A DNA stretch of 64,000 nt, taken from assembly GCA_015069205.1 (NCBI GenBank), contig SVIZ01000005.1, forward strand, positions 11,377 through 75,376, read 5' to 3'. The notes below the pieces were generated by a model, which was not told the DNA's origin, did not search any database, and saw only the letters and a program-made list of their open reading frames with translations. Position 1 is the stretch's first letter. Each line of letters starts with the position of its first letter. The translations under genes were made by a program, and so were the position numbers. Shown one piece after another: positions 55,374 to 63,143 of the stretch. The stretch is from Oscillospiraceae bacterium. Lineage in GTDB: Bacteria > Bacillota > Clostridia > Saccharofermentanales > Saccharofermentanaceae.

Positions 55374-55988
55374 TTGATCGAAGCAGAGATATATAAAGAA
55401 CTGGGAGAGCTTACCAAGAATAAAGACAGATGGAAGGATGAGATTCCATATGTAAAATCACTTCTTGATAATGAATCCGTGAAAATAAAGGCGAAGGCAC
55501 TTTGGCTTCTTGGGGAAATGGGACTGCTATATCCGGCTGATGTGCGAGATTCAGTTCTTAAGATAGTCCCATATCTCGACAGCAGTGTGCCGCTTTTGCG
55601 TGAACGGGCTGTTAATGCTCTTGGAAGGATCGGACGGGGAGATTTCAACATTATCAAACCATATTGGGATGAGCTTTTCAGGTTTGCATCTGATAAGGAA
55701 CCCAAAGTCAGGTTGAGCTTCATTTGGGCATCTGAGAATATTGCAACTAACACACCTGATATTTACTGTGGATATATGACTGTGTTTGAGAAACTCTTGT
55801 ACGATGCCGATGATATAGTCAGAATGGAGGCTCCCGAGATATTCCGTGTTTTGGGTAAACGCAGACCTGATTTTGTGAGACCTTTTGAGCGGGAGCTTAA
55901 GACTATATCAGAGTCTGATAATAACCGTGTTGTCAGGATCCATTGCTTAGGGGCTATAAAAACATTAATGAAAAAAACGGCCGGATAA
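55374..55988 (+). CDS. HEAT-repeat protein
   Basis: 204 residues starting with TTG 55374 (TAGGAGATAACGGA upstream). Four to five HEAT-like helix pairs of about 35 residues (KIKAKALWLLGEMG, LLRERAVNALGRIG, KVRLSFIWASENIA, VRMEAPEIFRVLGK, VVRIHCLGAIKTLM). No enzymatic motif. 11 nt after the PadR gene, so cotranscribed; probably a protein-protein adaptor. Ends in a terminator shared with the tmRNA region. Confidence 0.8.
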   Translation: MIEAEIYKELGELTKNKDRWKDEIPYVKSLLDNESVKIKAKALWLLGEMGLLYPADVRDSVLKIVPYLDSSVPLLRERAVNALGRIGRGDFNIIKPYWDELFRFASDKEPKVRLSFIWASENIATNTPDIYCGYMTVFEKLLYDADDIVRMEAPEIFRVLGKRRPDFVRPFERELKTISESDNNRVVRIHCLGAIKTLMKKTAG

Positions 55989-56000
55989 CCAGCCGTTTTT
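55973..56000. terminator. Bidirectional terminator between HEAT-protein gene and tmRNA
   Basis: AAAAACGGC and GCCGTTTTT arms around CGGATAACCA. A-tract and T-tract on both sides suit convergent transcription units. Confidence 0.85.
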
Positions 56001-56006
56001 GAGTTT

Positions 56007-56385
56007 TGGTGGAGATGAGGAGAATCGAACTCCTGTCCGAAACCTCTTCCTCCGGGACAATCTCCGGGTGCAGTCAGTAGTTGGATTATTCCAATTCCCG
56101 CGTCATCTGCTGACAGATTGCGGTTCCTGTAGCTTCATAAAGATTAAAGTCACTATCCGGCGCAAAGCTTAACCGGCAGGACTGCCTGCTTAACCTCTCT
56201 CAGGCGAGGTCTTCGGTGTACGTACACTCCCGCGAGAAGATAGGCGGAAGGACGGTAGCCTTAGGCTGCTACGAGCTCTGTGTTGTCTGCAATTACTTGC
56301 AATTCCTCGTTTATTAAAGAGGCCAACGAGGATCCTCTACCCGCTTTCCCGACCTCAGAAGCCCCGTCGAAACCAGTGCATCCCC
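56007..56385 (-). ncRNA. ssrA: Transfer-messenger RNA (tmRNA)
   Basis: About 379 nt. 5' GGGGATGCACTGGTTTCGAC and 3' end with GTTCGATTCTCCTCATCTCCACCA-type tRNA-like half, acceptor pairing GGGGATG/CATCTCC and encoded CCA. The internal reading frame, resuming at GCA, reads A-D-N-T-E-L-V-A-A then TAA (on the minus strand near 56275), a normal-looking degradation tag. Several pseudoknot-like stems lie downstream. It rescues stalled ribosomes with SmpB. One-piece form. Confidence 0.95.
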
Positions 56386-56398
56386 AGATCTGAAATAA

Positions 56399-56476
56399 AT
56401 TGCTCCGGTCACGACAACATGTGACCGAAGCAATAAAGCTTACGCGTGATTATACATACTGTGCGGTTAAAATCAA
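56399..56476 (-). promoter_or_regulatory. tmRNA promoter and leader hairpin
   Basis: On the minus strand TTGATT (56476-56471), a 16-nt spacer, TATAAT (56454-56449). Between the start site (about 56443) and the mature tmRNA 5' end is a 14-bp hairpin with one mismatch (ATTGCTTCGGTCAC/GTGACCGGAGCAAT). The -35 overlaps the stop codon of the upstream zinc-ribbon gene. Confidence 0.6.
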
Positions 56477-57045
56477 GTCTCTTCGTCGAAGTTCAAATCC
56501 TTTGATACATCATAGGGCTCAAAGCTCTGGCTGATGATATCCTGACTTTCTTTAAGTTCCTGAGCATCTGCCTCATCATCGGAAATGTAGGGAGCAGGCG
56601 CGTCTTCGGTAACTGCATAACTTGTCTTGTAAGGATCAAGATCGTCGTATTTCTTGTAAGGATTGTTTATTACCTCGAGTCCGCAGTAGTAGCACTTTGA
56701 AGTAAAGAGTTTATTTTCCATCTTCTGGAGACCCTTGCCGCAATTAGGGCATGTCTTGATGTTTTTATAATCTTTTCTGTTAGCGAGAAGCGATGCCTCA
56801 GTTAATGCTTTGTCGAACTCTTCATTTGTAGCGCCCTTTTCTTTAAGCATTATCCAGAATGCGTGAAGGAGACAAGACTGTTTTTCAACCATTTTCTTGA
56901 GTTCTTCAACTTCCTTGAGAGCCTGGTATTCGTTCTTGATCTCGCCGTCATTGCCGCCTTTCATTTCGTTAAGAAGTGCATCGGCCTCATGAACATTTTT
57001 GAGCTTAGCCATATCCTTCATGTTGAAGGAATCAAAGTCCGTCAT
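56473..57045 (-). CDS. Zinc-ribbon protein of unknown function
   Basis: 190 residues, acidic. The N-terminal about 90 residues are helical (coiled-coil-like, VHEADALLNEMKGGNDGEIK). A zinc ribbon with CPNCG and CYYCG lies at about residues 99-123. The acidic C-terminus has no known motif. GAGGAGGTAAGTTATT precedes ATG 57045. No partner seen; transcribed towards the tmRNA. Confidence 0.7.
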   Translation of the reverse strand: MTDFDSFNMKDMAKLKNVHEADALLNEMKGGNDGEIKNEYQALKEVEELKKMVEKQSCLLHAFWIMLKEKGATNEEFDKALTEASLLANRKDYKNIKTCPNCGKGLQKMENKLFTSKCYYCGLEVINNPYKKYDDLDPYKTSYAVTEDAPAPYISDDEADAQELKESQDIISQSFEPYDVSKDLNFDEET

Positions 57046-57139
57046 AATAACTTACCTCCTCGAAAATATTGTTTGCCTCGATAAAACTAATATATCAAAC
57101 TTTTTGTATTTTCAATCTCGAAAACGGTAATGTTAACAA

Positions 57140-58198
57140 TTACTCGCCAAGGAATTCTGAAACGGCTACAGCGACCTTATAAGGAGTGTCATCAAGGTTC
57201 AGGACAGAATCATCATCGCTGTTTGAAAGATAGCCGACTACGAGCTGATAAGACTTAACAGAATCTGCATGATTAAGTCCTGTGTACATGTTGGACTGAA
57301 CGGATCCGAGAGAGGGAAGACCTATGGCTTCAGCAACAGCATCCGCAAGATCTTCTCCGGTCGAAGCAATACTCGAAGAATAACTTCCCGTTGAAGGAAC
57401 ATAAACTTTGACACCGCTTATCTCGCTGTCAGGTGCGCTGTCTGCATGGATCCTGATGAAATAATCCGCATCGTTATCTATCGCAATCTGCGCTCTCTCG
57501 ATATTTGAGATGTCGACATCATTTTCGGTCCTTGTAAGGATTACTTCTGCGCCGCAGCCTTCAAGATATTCCTTAAGAACAATCGCATATTCGAGTGTCA
57601 GCTCGTATTCTTTAACACCACTGTTAATGCCGACTGCACCGGATGTGGCGCGTTCTTTTTCAGCGGTTGTTCCGGGGATGGATTCCTCAAGTTCGGTATC
57701 TGCTTCCTGCTGGTGTCCGGGATCGATTACGATTACCAGACCCGTAAGATCAGGATGGTCATCTGCGAGCGGAACCGGTGTCGGTGATGGCGTGGGTGTT
57801 GCCGGGATGGGTGTGGGAGTGTCGGTAGGGAAGTGCATCGGGTCATCTCCCATGATGATGCTGCCGTCAGGTGTAGTGTCAAAAGTCTCCGGAGGGGGCA
57901 TGCCGAACATCTCGTTAAACTTGTTATCTATTGTTTGCTTATTAAATGCATAAATGAAATAACAAATACCTGCAACGAAAAGCGCAATGAGTAATCCCAG
58001 GAAGATACTCTGTACGCCGTTCTTGGGCTCTTTCACTTTCTTTTCTTCTACAAAATATTTCTTATTAAATTCTGCGATATAGTTTTCGCGTTCATCAGGC
58101 GGTAAGGACTGAAGACGCTTATAAAGAAACTTCCGCTTTTCTTCCGGAAGCTTGGAAATGATCTTTTTGAATTTGGAAAGTTCGTCCTGCTGACTCAT
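57140..58198 (-). CDS. N-acetylmuramoyl-L-alanine amidase-like (Amidase_3) membrane protein
   Basis: 352 residues from ATG 58198 (ACGGAGGAACAT upstream). Cytosolic helical N-terminus (about 1-60), one membrane helix (about 70-90), a Pro/Thr-rich linker (PTPIPATPTPSPTPVP), then an Amidase_3 domain (about 165-352). The zinc ligands are visible in DPGHQQ, KEYELT and RIHAD. The catalytic Glu normally found two residues before the G of G-F-L-S-N is Val (LVVGYLSN), so activity is doubtful. It may be a regulatory or peptidoglycan-binding protein. Confidence 0.82.
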   Translation of the reverse strand: MSQQDELSKFKKIISKLPEEKRKFLYKRLQSLPPDERENYIAEFNKKYFVEEKKVKEPKNGVQSIFLGLLIALFVAGICYFIYAFNKQTIDNKFNEMFGMPPPETFDTTPDGSIIMGDDPMHFPTDTPTPIPATPTPSPTPVPLADDHPDLTGLVIVIDPGHQQEADTELEESIPGTTAEKERATSGAVGINSGVKEYELTLEYAIVLKEYLEGCGAEVILTRTENDVDISNIERAQIAIDNDADYFIRIHADSAPDSEISGVKVYVPSTGSYSSSIASTGEDLADAVAEAIGLPSLGSVQSNMYTGLNHADSVKSYQLVVGYLSNSDDDSVLNLDDTPYKVAVAVSEFLGE

Positions 58199-58300
58199 AT
58201 GTTCCTCCGTCAGAGAAGATAATAACATTCTTTATTTAATAGACAAAACGTATTGAATTGAGTGAATTTTTCGGCAAATGGAATTGTTTAAGATTTAGTA

Positions 58301-58379
58301 TTGAACAATAAACAGTAGTGTGCTATAAATGGTAGTGACGGCGGGGCGCTAAGGAATAGGGGGCGCCCCATAGCCCGTC
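58301..58379 (+). promoter_or_regulatory. Promoter and GC-rich 5' leader stem of the second PadR operon
   Basis: TTGAAC (58301-58306), 17-nt spacer, TATAAA (58324-58329). The predicted start (about 58336) coincides with a stem made of GACGG/CCGTC (58337-58341 with 58375-58379) and GGGGCGC/GCGCCCC (58343-58349 with 58363-58369). The stem is much more GC-rich than its surroundings. Confidence 0.6.
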
Positions 58380-58405
58380 AAATCGGAATGAAAGGGGTAT
58401 TGCCA

Positions 58406-58738
58406 ATGAACAGCCAAATCAAGAAGGGCATTCTCGATTTGTGCGTGCTGGCTTTGCTTGAGAAGGGTGACAGTTACGGTTACGACCTCGCAGGCAATCT
58501 TGCACGTAAAGTCGAAGTAGCAGACGGCACTGTGTATCCGATACTGCGAAAGCTTGCTTCTGAAGGTGTGGTATCAACTTACCTGCAGGAATCTCAGAAC
58601 GGGCCGCCGCGCAAATACTACCATCTCACCGAAGCAGGACGTAACAAATTAAATGCTGAACGTGATGAGTGGATTAAGTTCTGCGGGGAAGTGAATGATA
58701 TTCTCAGCAAGGAGACTGGAGGAAAAGCCGATGAATAA
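58406..58738 (+). CDS. PadR-family transcriptional regulator (second)
   Basis: 110 residues: MNSQIKKGILDLCVLALLEKGDSYGYDL, then VADGTVYPILRKLASEGVVS and GPPRKYYHLTEAGRNKL, the complete PadR winged helix without the long C-terminal domain. ATG 58406 has AAAGGGGTATTGCCA upstream. Overlaps the DUF1700 gene by 8 nt. Confidence 0.93.
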   Translation: MNSQIKKGILDLCVLALLEKGDSYGYDLAGNLARKVEVADGTVYPILRKLASEGVVSTYLQESQNGPPRKYYHLTEAGRNKLNAERDEWIKFCGEVNDILSKETGGKADE

Positions 58739-59300
58739 AACGGAATATGTTACAAAGCTCACCAATGAATTGGGGCACATGCCCTATGGTGATGTAAAAG
58801 ACATCATCCAATCTATTGAAGAGCATTTTGAAGAAGGTTTAAGTGAAGGCAGAAGCGAAGAAGAGATCGCAGCAAGCCTTGGTGATCCCAAGGAACTCGC
58901 AGCAGAATTTAAGGACGGCGTTAAGTTCAAGCAGATCATGAAAAAGCGCAAGATGTCCGATAACTTCAAGGGACCTGACGGAAGAGGCAGGATCTTCGTA
59001 ATCATATTCAACGCTTTCGTAGGCATCGAGTGCTGGCTCATTCTTCTTTTCGCTATTATCGCGGCATTCTGCTGCCTCGCAGCTGATCTCGCATTTATCG
59101 GACTTATCGTTGCAGGACTGATCACCGGCGTATTAACAGAATTCCTGGTACCTTTCATCTTCCTGATCCTTACGATGATCTGTGTTGCAGTCTTCCTTGT
59201 CATATTGCTGATCCTCGGCATCAAGTACTATGCCAAGGGTTTGAAGTCCTACATCAGATGGAACAAGAACGTATGGAATTACGGCTTAGGGGAGGACTAA
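58731..59300 (+). CDS. DUF1700 (HAAS-domain) membrane protein
   Basis: 189 residues. N-terminal helical HAAS domain (about 1-75: KTEYVTKLTNELGHMPYGDVKDIIQSIEEHFEEG, then SLGDPKELAAEF), followed by three to four membrane helices. These proteins regularly follow small PadR genes and may act as their co-sensor. ATG 58731 after GGAGGAAAAGCCG. Confidence 0.9.
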   Translation: MNKTEYVTKLTNELGHMPYGDVKDIIQSIEEHFEEGLSEGRSEEEIAASLGDPKELAAEFKDGVKFKQIMKKRKMSDNFKGPDGRGRIFVIIFNAFVGIECWLILLFAIIAAFCCLAADLAFIGLIVAGLITGVLTEFLVPFIFLILTMICVAVFLVILLILGIKYYAKGLKSYIRWNKNVWNYGLGED

Positions 59301-59303
59301 ACA

Positions 59304-59537
59304 ATGGAAAAGAAAGATATTAAATTATTGATCACAGGTGGAATTGCCCTTTTTCTGGCTTGCTTTCTGGGTATTATTACGATTGTTCTGTTCGCTGTTA
59401 AGCTTGGCGGAAAAGCTATGGAATATGACTGGAAAGGCACTTTTGGCCAGGTTACGGAACAGGTCCAGGACCTTGGAACTTAATTAAATATTTATCAGTA
59501 AGTTTTTGGGATAGGGATGGATTTGAGGCTGTCTTGA
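59304..59537 (+). CDS. Small membrane protein at the end of the PadR-DUF1700 operon
   Basis: 77 residues from ATG 59304 (GGGGAGGACTAAACA upstream), 3 nt after DUF1700. One membrane helix (about 8-32, LLITGGIALFLACFLGIITIVLF) and a hydrophilic tail. The tail beyond about residue 52 looks non-coding in style, and another frame one base away stops at 59482-59484, so a small frameshift near 59460 is possible. In many genomes a DUF4097 protein occupies this place; it is absent here. Confidence 0.6.
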
Positions 59538-59745
59538 TGTGATAAGGCAGCCTCAACAATTTAAATTCCAATAATTGGCATTGTGGTAATGACCTCTTGT
59601 GTTATCTTAAAAATACATGAGGATTTGTTGAGAGGGTACCACGATGAAACGATTATTGTCTTTGATATTCACTTCTTATTTCCCGTCAATTGAAGAAAAC
59701 GGTGATAAGTTTTTGGGGTAATGTCACCGGAAACGGAGAAAGAAA
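59485..59745. other. Leader region of the permease-acyltransferase locus
   Basis: Holds the hairpin above, a 25-codon ORF with a fair ribosome-binding site (GAGAGGG, ATG 59644, stop 59719-59721) and a CGGTGA/TCACCG hairpin overlapping that ORF's end. No recognised riboswitch. Confidence 0.4.
59523..59556 (+). repeat. Hairpin after the PadR-DUF1700 operon
   Basis: TTGAGGCTGTCTT pairs with AAGGCAGCCTCAA (one G-U) around GATGTGAT. No T tract on either strand. Confidence 0.5.
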
Positions 59746-59901
59746 ATGGAAACTGACAAAGAACTTGAATCGAGGATAGACGAGATCCTCATGGCGGAGA
59801 AGGAGAACAAGCTCCACCGCATGACAAAATGCGACTACATTATCGCAGCCATCATTACGGCAATATCTCTTTTGGGAATCATAGGAGGTTTCTTCTTATG
59901 A
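59746..59901 (+). CDS. 51-residue single-helix membrane protein preceding the permease fusion
   Basis: Reads METDKELESRIDEILMAEKE, a basic segment, then the membrane helix YIIAAIITAISLLGIIGGFF. ACGGAGAAAGAAA precedes the ATG and its stop overlaps the start of the large fusion (ATGA), so the two are translationally coupled. Small partner subunits of this size accompany some secondary transporters; the role here is inferred. Confidence 0.7.
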   Translation: METDKELESRIDEILMAEKENKLHRMTKCDYIIAAIITAISLLGIIGGFFL

Positions 59902-62558
59902 GCCGTAAGCATGACGTAAACAAAGAGATCGAAAATGAAGTTTATTGCGGAACATTACCCGTTCTGCCCAAAGAAAGAAAATACGGATTCATTGATGCGC
60001 TCCTTGTACTCTCAGGATACTGCATCGCAACTTGGAGTTACACTCAGGGTTCATACCTTGCAACTCTCGTAGGATTTAAGCAGCTCCTGATCGGCGCGTT
60101 CCTTGCAGCAATATTCATGCTGATGGTATATCAGCTCCCGGTAATCCTGTCGGTGAGATACGGTATCGATATCTGGATATGGCTTCGAAGCGTTTTCGGA
60201 CCTAAGGGCAACAAGATAGTTACGATAATAATAATTCTCGTAAACTTTCCTTGGTATGCAGTGTGTTGCGAACTGTTCGCAGATTCGATGGAAAACCTTC
60301 TGGGACTGTTCGGAATTCAACTCTTTAACGGGGCGCATCTTGTACTTAGTTTATCGTGTGTTGTCGTAGGAACTATCATCGCACTTCGCGGTGTCGGCAC
60401 GATCACATGGACTACCCGCATTCTCGTACCGCTTCTGCTTTTAGTTGGTGTGGCGGTAGTCGTAGTAGGCTTCACATCTGTGCCTATGGATGTCATCTGG
60501 AACTACCAGCCTCAGCTTGCTGGCGATGCCGATAAGACAGTCAATTATGTTCTTAACATCGAAGCAAACTTTGCATTCGTTATCACGCTTGTCGGAGGCA
60601 TGGCTGAAGTTCCGCGTCTCTGTAAGTCCGAGAAGTCAGGTTACTACGCAGGCGTTCTGGGCCAGGGCGCTGCAGGCTCTTTCTTTGTAGTAGTCGGCGC
60701 AGTCATGGCGATCGCAATGCAGTATGTAACAGGCCAGATGGTAGACGATCCTACGCTTATGATGGCTACCTTGTCTGCTCCTATCCTGGGTCTGTCTTCG
60801 CTGCTTCTCGTTGCTTTCGCGAACATCGGAACACAGGCCGTCGGATCTTACATCTACGGTGTAATGCTCAAATCCACATTCAAGAAGATCTCATATAAGA
60901 CTCTTGTTCTGGTGTTGGGTGTATATGTGGCGCTCCTTTGCGTATGGGGCAAGATCACAGAATACTTCGGCAGCTTCTTGACGATCGGCGCATGCGTTTA
61001 TGCTCCACTCGCAGCACTGCTGTTTGTAGACTTCTTCCTTATCAGAAAGCAAAAACTCGATCTGAAGAGTGCTTATGAGCTGCCCGGCCATAATGCTTAC
61101 CGGTATTCCAAGGGCTTTAATATCGTCGGCATCATCTGCCTGGCTCTCGGATTCGGATTTACACTTGTAATTTACGATCCCATCCAGGGAATAATCCACA
61201 ACAAGATACTGTTCATGCTGACACCTACGCTGGCATCCTTTATCTTCACGGGTGTTCTTTATCTGCTCCTCAGCAAGATCCCCGGCATCCGCCGTTATAT
61301 CAGAAGGGATACATATGTGAGCCCGGACAAGAGACCTTTTGACAGGGCAAAGGTACCGCCCAGGCAGAACATCTTTTTCCTGCCTTTGATGTGGCTCCTT
61401 TGTAAGATGGCAGTATCTCCTTATAAGCTTAAGATCGATAAGTACAACATGGAAGGCATCAAGCCGCCGTTCCTGGTATACGGATCACATAACTCCTTCA
61501 TGGATTTCTATGTAACACCTCTGGCCTTAAAGCCTTATCGCGCAAACTATATTTCCGAGCTTGAAGGCTTCGAAAACTTCGGCGAATGGATCTACCGCCA
61601 GGCCGGGTGCCTCGGAACCCGCAAGTTCATCAACGACCAGTCCCTGATCCGCAACATCGCCAGGGTAATCAAGCGCGGCGACATCATGGTCATCTATCCT
61701 GAAGCAAGATACGCGAACGTTGGAACCAATTCACACCTGACGTCTTCCATCGCCAAGCTTGCCAAGATGCTCAAGGTGCCAGTCGTAACTCTCAACATGC
61801 AGGGTAACTATCTTCAGCAGCCCATCTGGAATCTTAAGGAACGCAAAGGTGCAAGACTTCACGCCGACCTTAAGTGTGTTGTAACTGCTGAAGAGGTAAC
61901 TAAGCTTTCCGTTGATGAGATTTTGAACCGCATCTCCAAAGAACTTACTTACGACGAATATAAGTATCAGCTCGATAACAAGATCGTCATCAACGACGAG
62001 TGGAGAGCAGAAGGCCTTCATTACCCGCTCTACAAGTGCAGAAAGTGCGGCAAGGACTTTGCCATGACTTCATCCGGCAGCAAGATCACCTGCAAGTTCT
62101 GCGGCGATTCATATGAAATGGATGAACTTGGCCAGCTTCATTCTTCCTCAGGCGAAGTTATCCACATTCCCGACTGGTATGAGTGGCAGAGAGGCTTTGT
62201 TCACGAAGAGATCCGTGAAGGCCGTTACAAGCTCGACATTCCGGTCAGGGTAGAGGCACTGCCTAATTCCGTTAACTTCATAGACTGCGGTATCGGAAGA
62301 TTCATTCAGGATAACGACGGCTTCTCTTTGGAGTTCGACAACTACAGGACCGAGAAGCACGAGACCCTGAAGTTCCCGGCCAAGTCGATGGTATCGCTTC
62401 ACACCGAATACGATTACCGCGGCAAGTTCGGACCGTGTGTCACCTTGTCCACTTATGATGACACATTCTTTATTTATCCGACCGAAGAGAGCAAAGATGT
62501 GTTCAACCCGACAAAGATCCAGTTCGCGACGGAATATCTGGGCGGGTTATATAGTTGA
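59898..62558 (+). CDS. NCS1-type permease fused to a PlsC-like acyltransferase and a zinc ribbon
   Basis: 886 residues. Residues 1 to about 470 are a 12-helix NCS1-family (cytosine/purine permease-like) transporter. After a linker (about 470-505) comes an LPLAT/PlsC domain (about 510-700): the acyltransferase motif HNSFMD (H531, D536), FGEWIYRQAGCLGTRKF, and YPEARYANVG (about 599-608, motif III). Residues about 713-735 are a zinc ribbon (CRKCGKDF, CKFCGDS), then an about 150-residue beta-rich tail without known motif. All catalytic residues of the acyltransferase are present. The frame is continuous. Start ATG 59898 overlaps the stop of the small membrane protein. A transporter-acyltransferase fusion resembles the LplT-Aas lysophospholipid system in concept only. 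Confidence 0.9.
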   Translation: MSRKHDVNKEIENEVYCGTLPVLPKERKYGFIDALLVLSGYCIATWSYTQGSYLATLVGFKQLLIGAFLAAIFMLMVYQLPVILSVRYGIDIWIWLRSVFGPKGNKIVTIIIILVNFPWYAVCCELFADSMENLLGLFGIQLFNGAHLVLSLSCVVVGTIIALRGVGTITWTTRILVPLLLLVGVAVVVVGFTSVPMDVIWNYQPQLAGDADKTVNYVLNIEANFAFVITLVGGMAEVPRLCKSEKSGYYAGVLGQGAAGSFFVVVGAVMAIAMQYVTGQMVDDPTLMMATLSAPILGLSSLLLVAFANIGTQAVGSYIYGVMLKSTFKKISYKTLVLVLGVYVALLCVWGKITEYFGSFLTIGACVYAPLAALLFVDFFLIRKQKLDLKSAYELPGHNAYRYSKGFNIVGIICLALGFGFTLVIYDPIQGIIHNKILFMLTPTLASFIFTGVLYLLLSKIPGIRRYIRRDTYVSPDKRPFDRAKVPPRQNIFFLPLMWLLCKMAVSPYKLKIDKYNMEGIKPPFLVYGSHNSFMDFYVTPLALKPYRANYISELEGFENFGEWIYRQAGCLGTRKFINDQSLIRNIARVIKRGDIMVIYPEARYANVGTNSHLTSSIAKLAKMLKVPVVTLNMQGNYLQQPIWNLKERKGARLHADLKCVVTAEEVTKLSVDEILNRISKELTYDEYKYQLDNKIVINDEWRAEGLHYPLYKCRKCGKDFAMTSSGSKITCKFCGDSYEMDELGQLHSSSGEVIHIPDWYEWQRGFVHEEIREGRYKLDIPVRVEALPNSVNFIDCGIGRFIQDNDGFSLEFDNYRTEKHETLKFPAKSMVSLHTEYDYRGKFGPCVTLSTYDDTFFIYPTEESKDVFNPTKIQFATEYLGGLYS

Positions 62559-62580
62559 TAGTAATTTATGTTTTGACTGT

Positions 62581-62678
62581 ACCGTCCCAAATGGGGTTTT
62601 GCCGTTTGGGACGGTGTTTATTTGATTGTTGTTTTTATGGAGTACCGTCCCAAATGAAATTTTCGAGATTGAGACGGT
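62581..62678 (+). repeat. Pair of ACCGTCCCAAA palindromes
   Basis: Hairpin 1 (62581-62615): ACCGTCCCAAA with TTTGGGACGGT. Hairpin 2 (62644-62678): ACCGTCCCAAAT with ATTGAGACGGT (one mismatch). The first may double as terminator of the permease fusion; a T-rich segment follows it. Confidence 0.75.
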
Positions 62679-62684
62679 AAGTTG

Positions 62685-63090
62685 ACCTACTAAAACCAAA
62701 AATCAACAATTAGTAGGTATGTTTTCTCGATTTCCAGAGTGTAAAAACTGATGATAATACCTACTAAACTTTGAAAACGCAAAATAGTAGGTAATGATTT
62801 CGGAATTTCGGTGCGGATTTAAGGTTTCTGATACCTACTAAACTTTGAAAACGCAAAATAGTAGGTAATGATTTCGGAATTTCGGTGCGGATTTAAGGTT
62901 TCTGATACCTACTAAACTTTGAAAACGCAAAATAGTAGGTAATGATTTCGGAATTTCGGTGCAGATTTGAGGCTTCTGATACCTACTAAATTAGAAAAAC
63001 GCATTTTAGTAGGTATAAACGACTATAGATCAATGTGCTGATTTCCATTTACATACCTACTAAAAAGAAAAATAAAAGAATTAGTGGGTA
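62685..63090. repeat. Array of six TACCTACTA palindromes, partly a 74-bp tandem repeat
   Basis: Hairpins at 62685-62718, 62758-62793, 62832-62867, 62906-62941, 62980-63015 and 63054-63090, each with TACCTACTA(A) facing (T)TAGTAGGTA around an A-rich loop of about 16-20 nt. Units two to five start exactly 74 bp apart; the first two 74-bp copies are identical, the third nearly so. The outer units share arms but not spacers. The last has one arm change (TTAGTGGGTA). Confidence 0.95.
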
Positions 63091-63098
63091 TCGAAAAA

Positions 63099-63127
63099 AC
63101 GGCCGAAGTACGAAAACTTCAGCCGGT
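63099..63127 (-). terminator. Terminator of plsC
   Basis: On the minus strand ACCGGCTGAAGT and ACTTCGGCCGT arms are followed by TTTTTTCG, 17 nt after the plsC stop. Confidence 0.85.
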
Positions 63128-63143
63128 TATAAAACTTATTAAA

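Larger units (their letters stand above)
62559..63143. other. Convergent intergenic region filled with palindromes
   Basis: 585 bp between the permease fusion and plsC, both ending here. It contains two ACCGTCCCAAA hairpins, six TACCTACTA hairpins and the plsC terminator. No ORF of note. Confidence 0.85.

Noticed and set aside
59644..59721. 25-codon ORF before the small membrane protein
   Set aside because: Fair ribosome-binding site, but no codon bias towards a relevant amino acid and no clear attenuator; kept only as a note in the leader region.
62685..63090. CRISPR array
   Set aside because: Within the regular part, both the palindrome and the intervening sequence repeat every 74 bp; there are no unique spacers and no cas genes.
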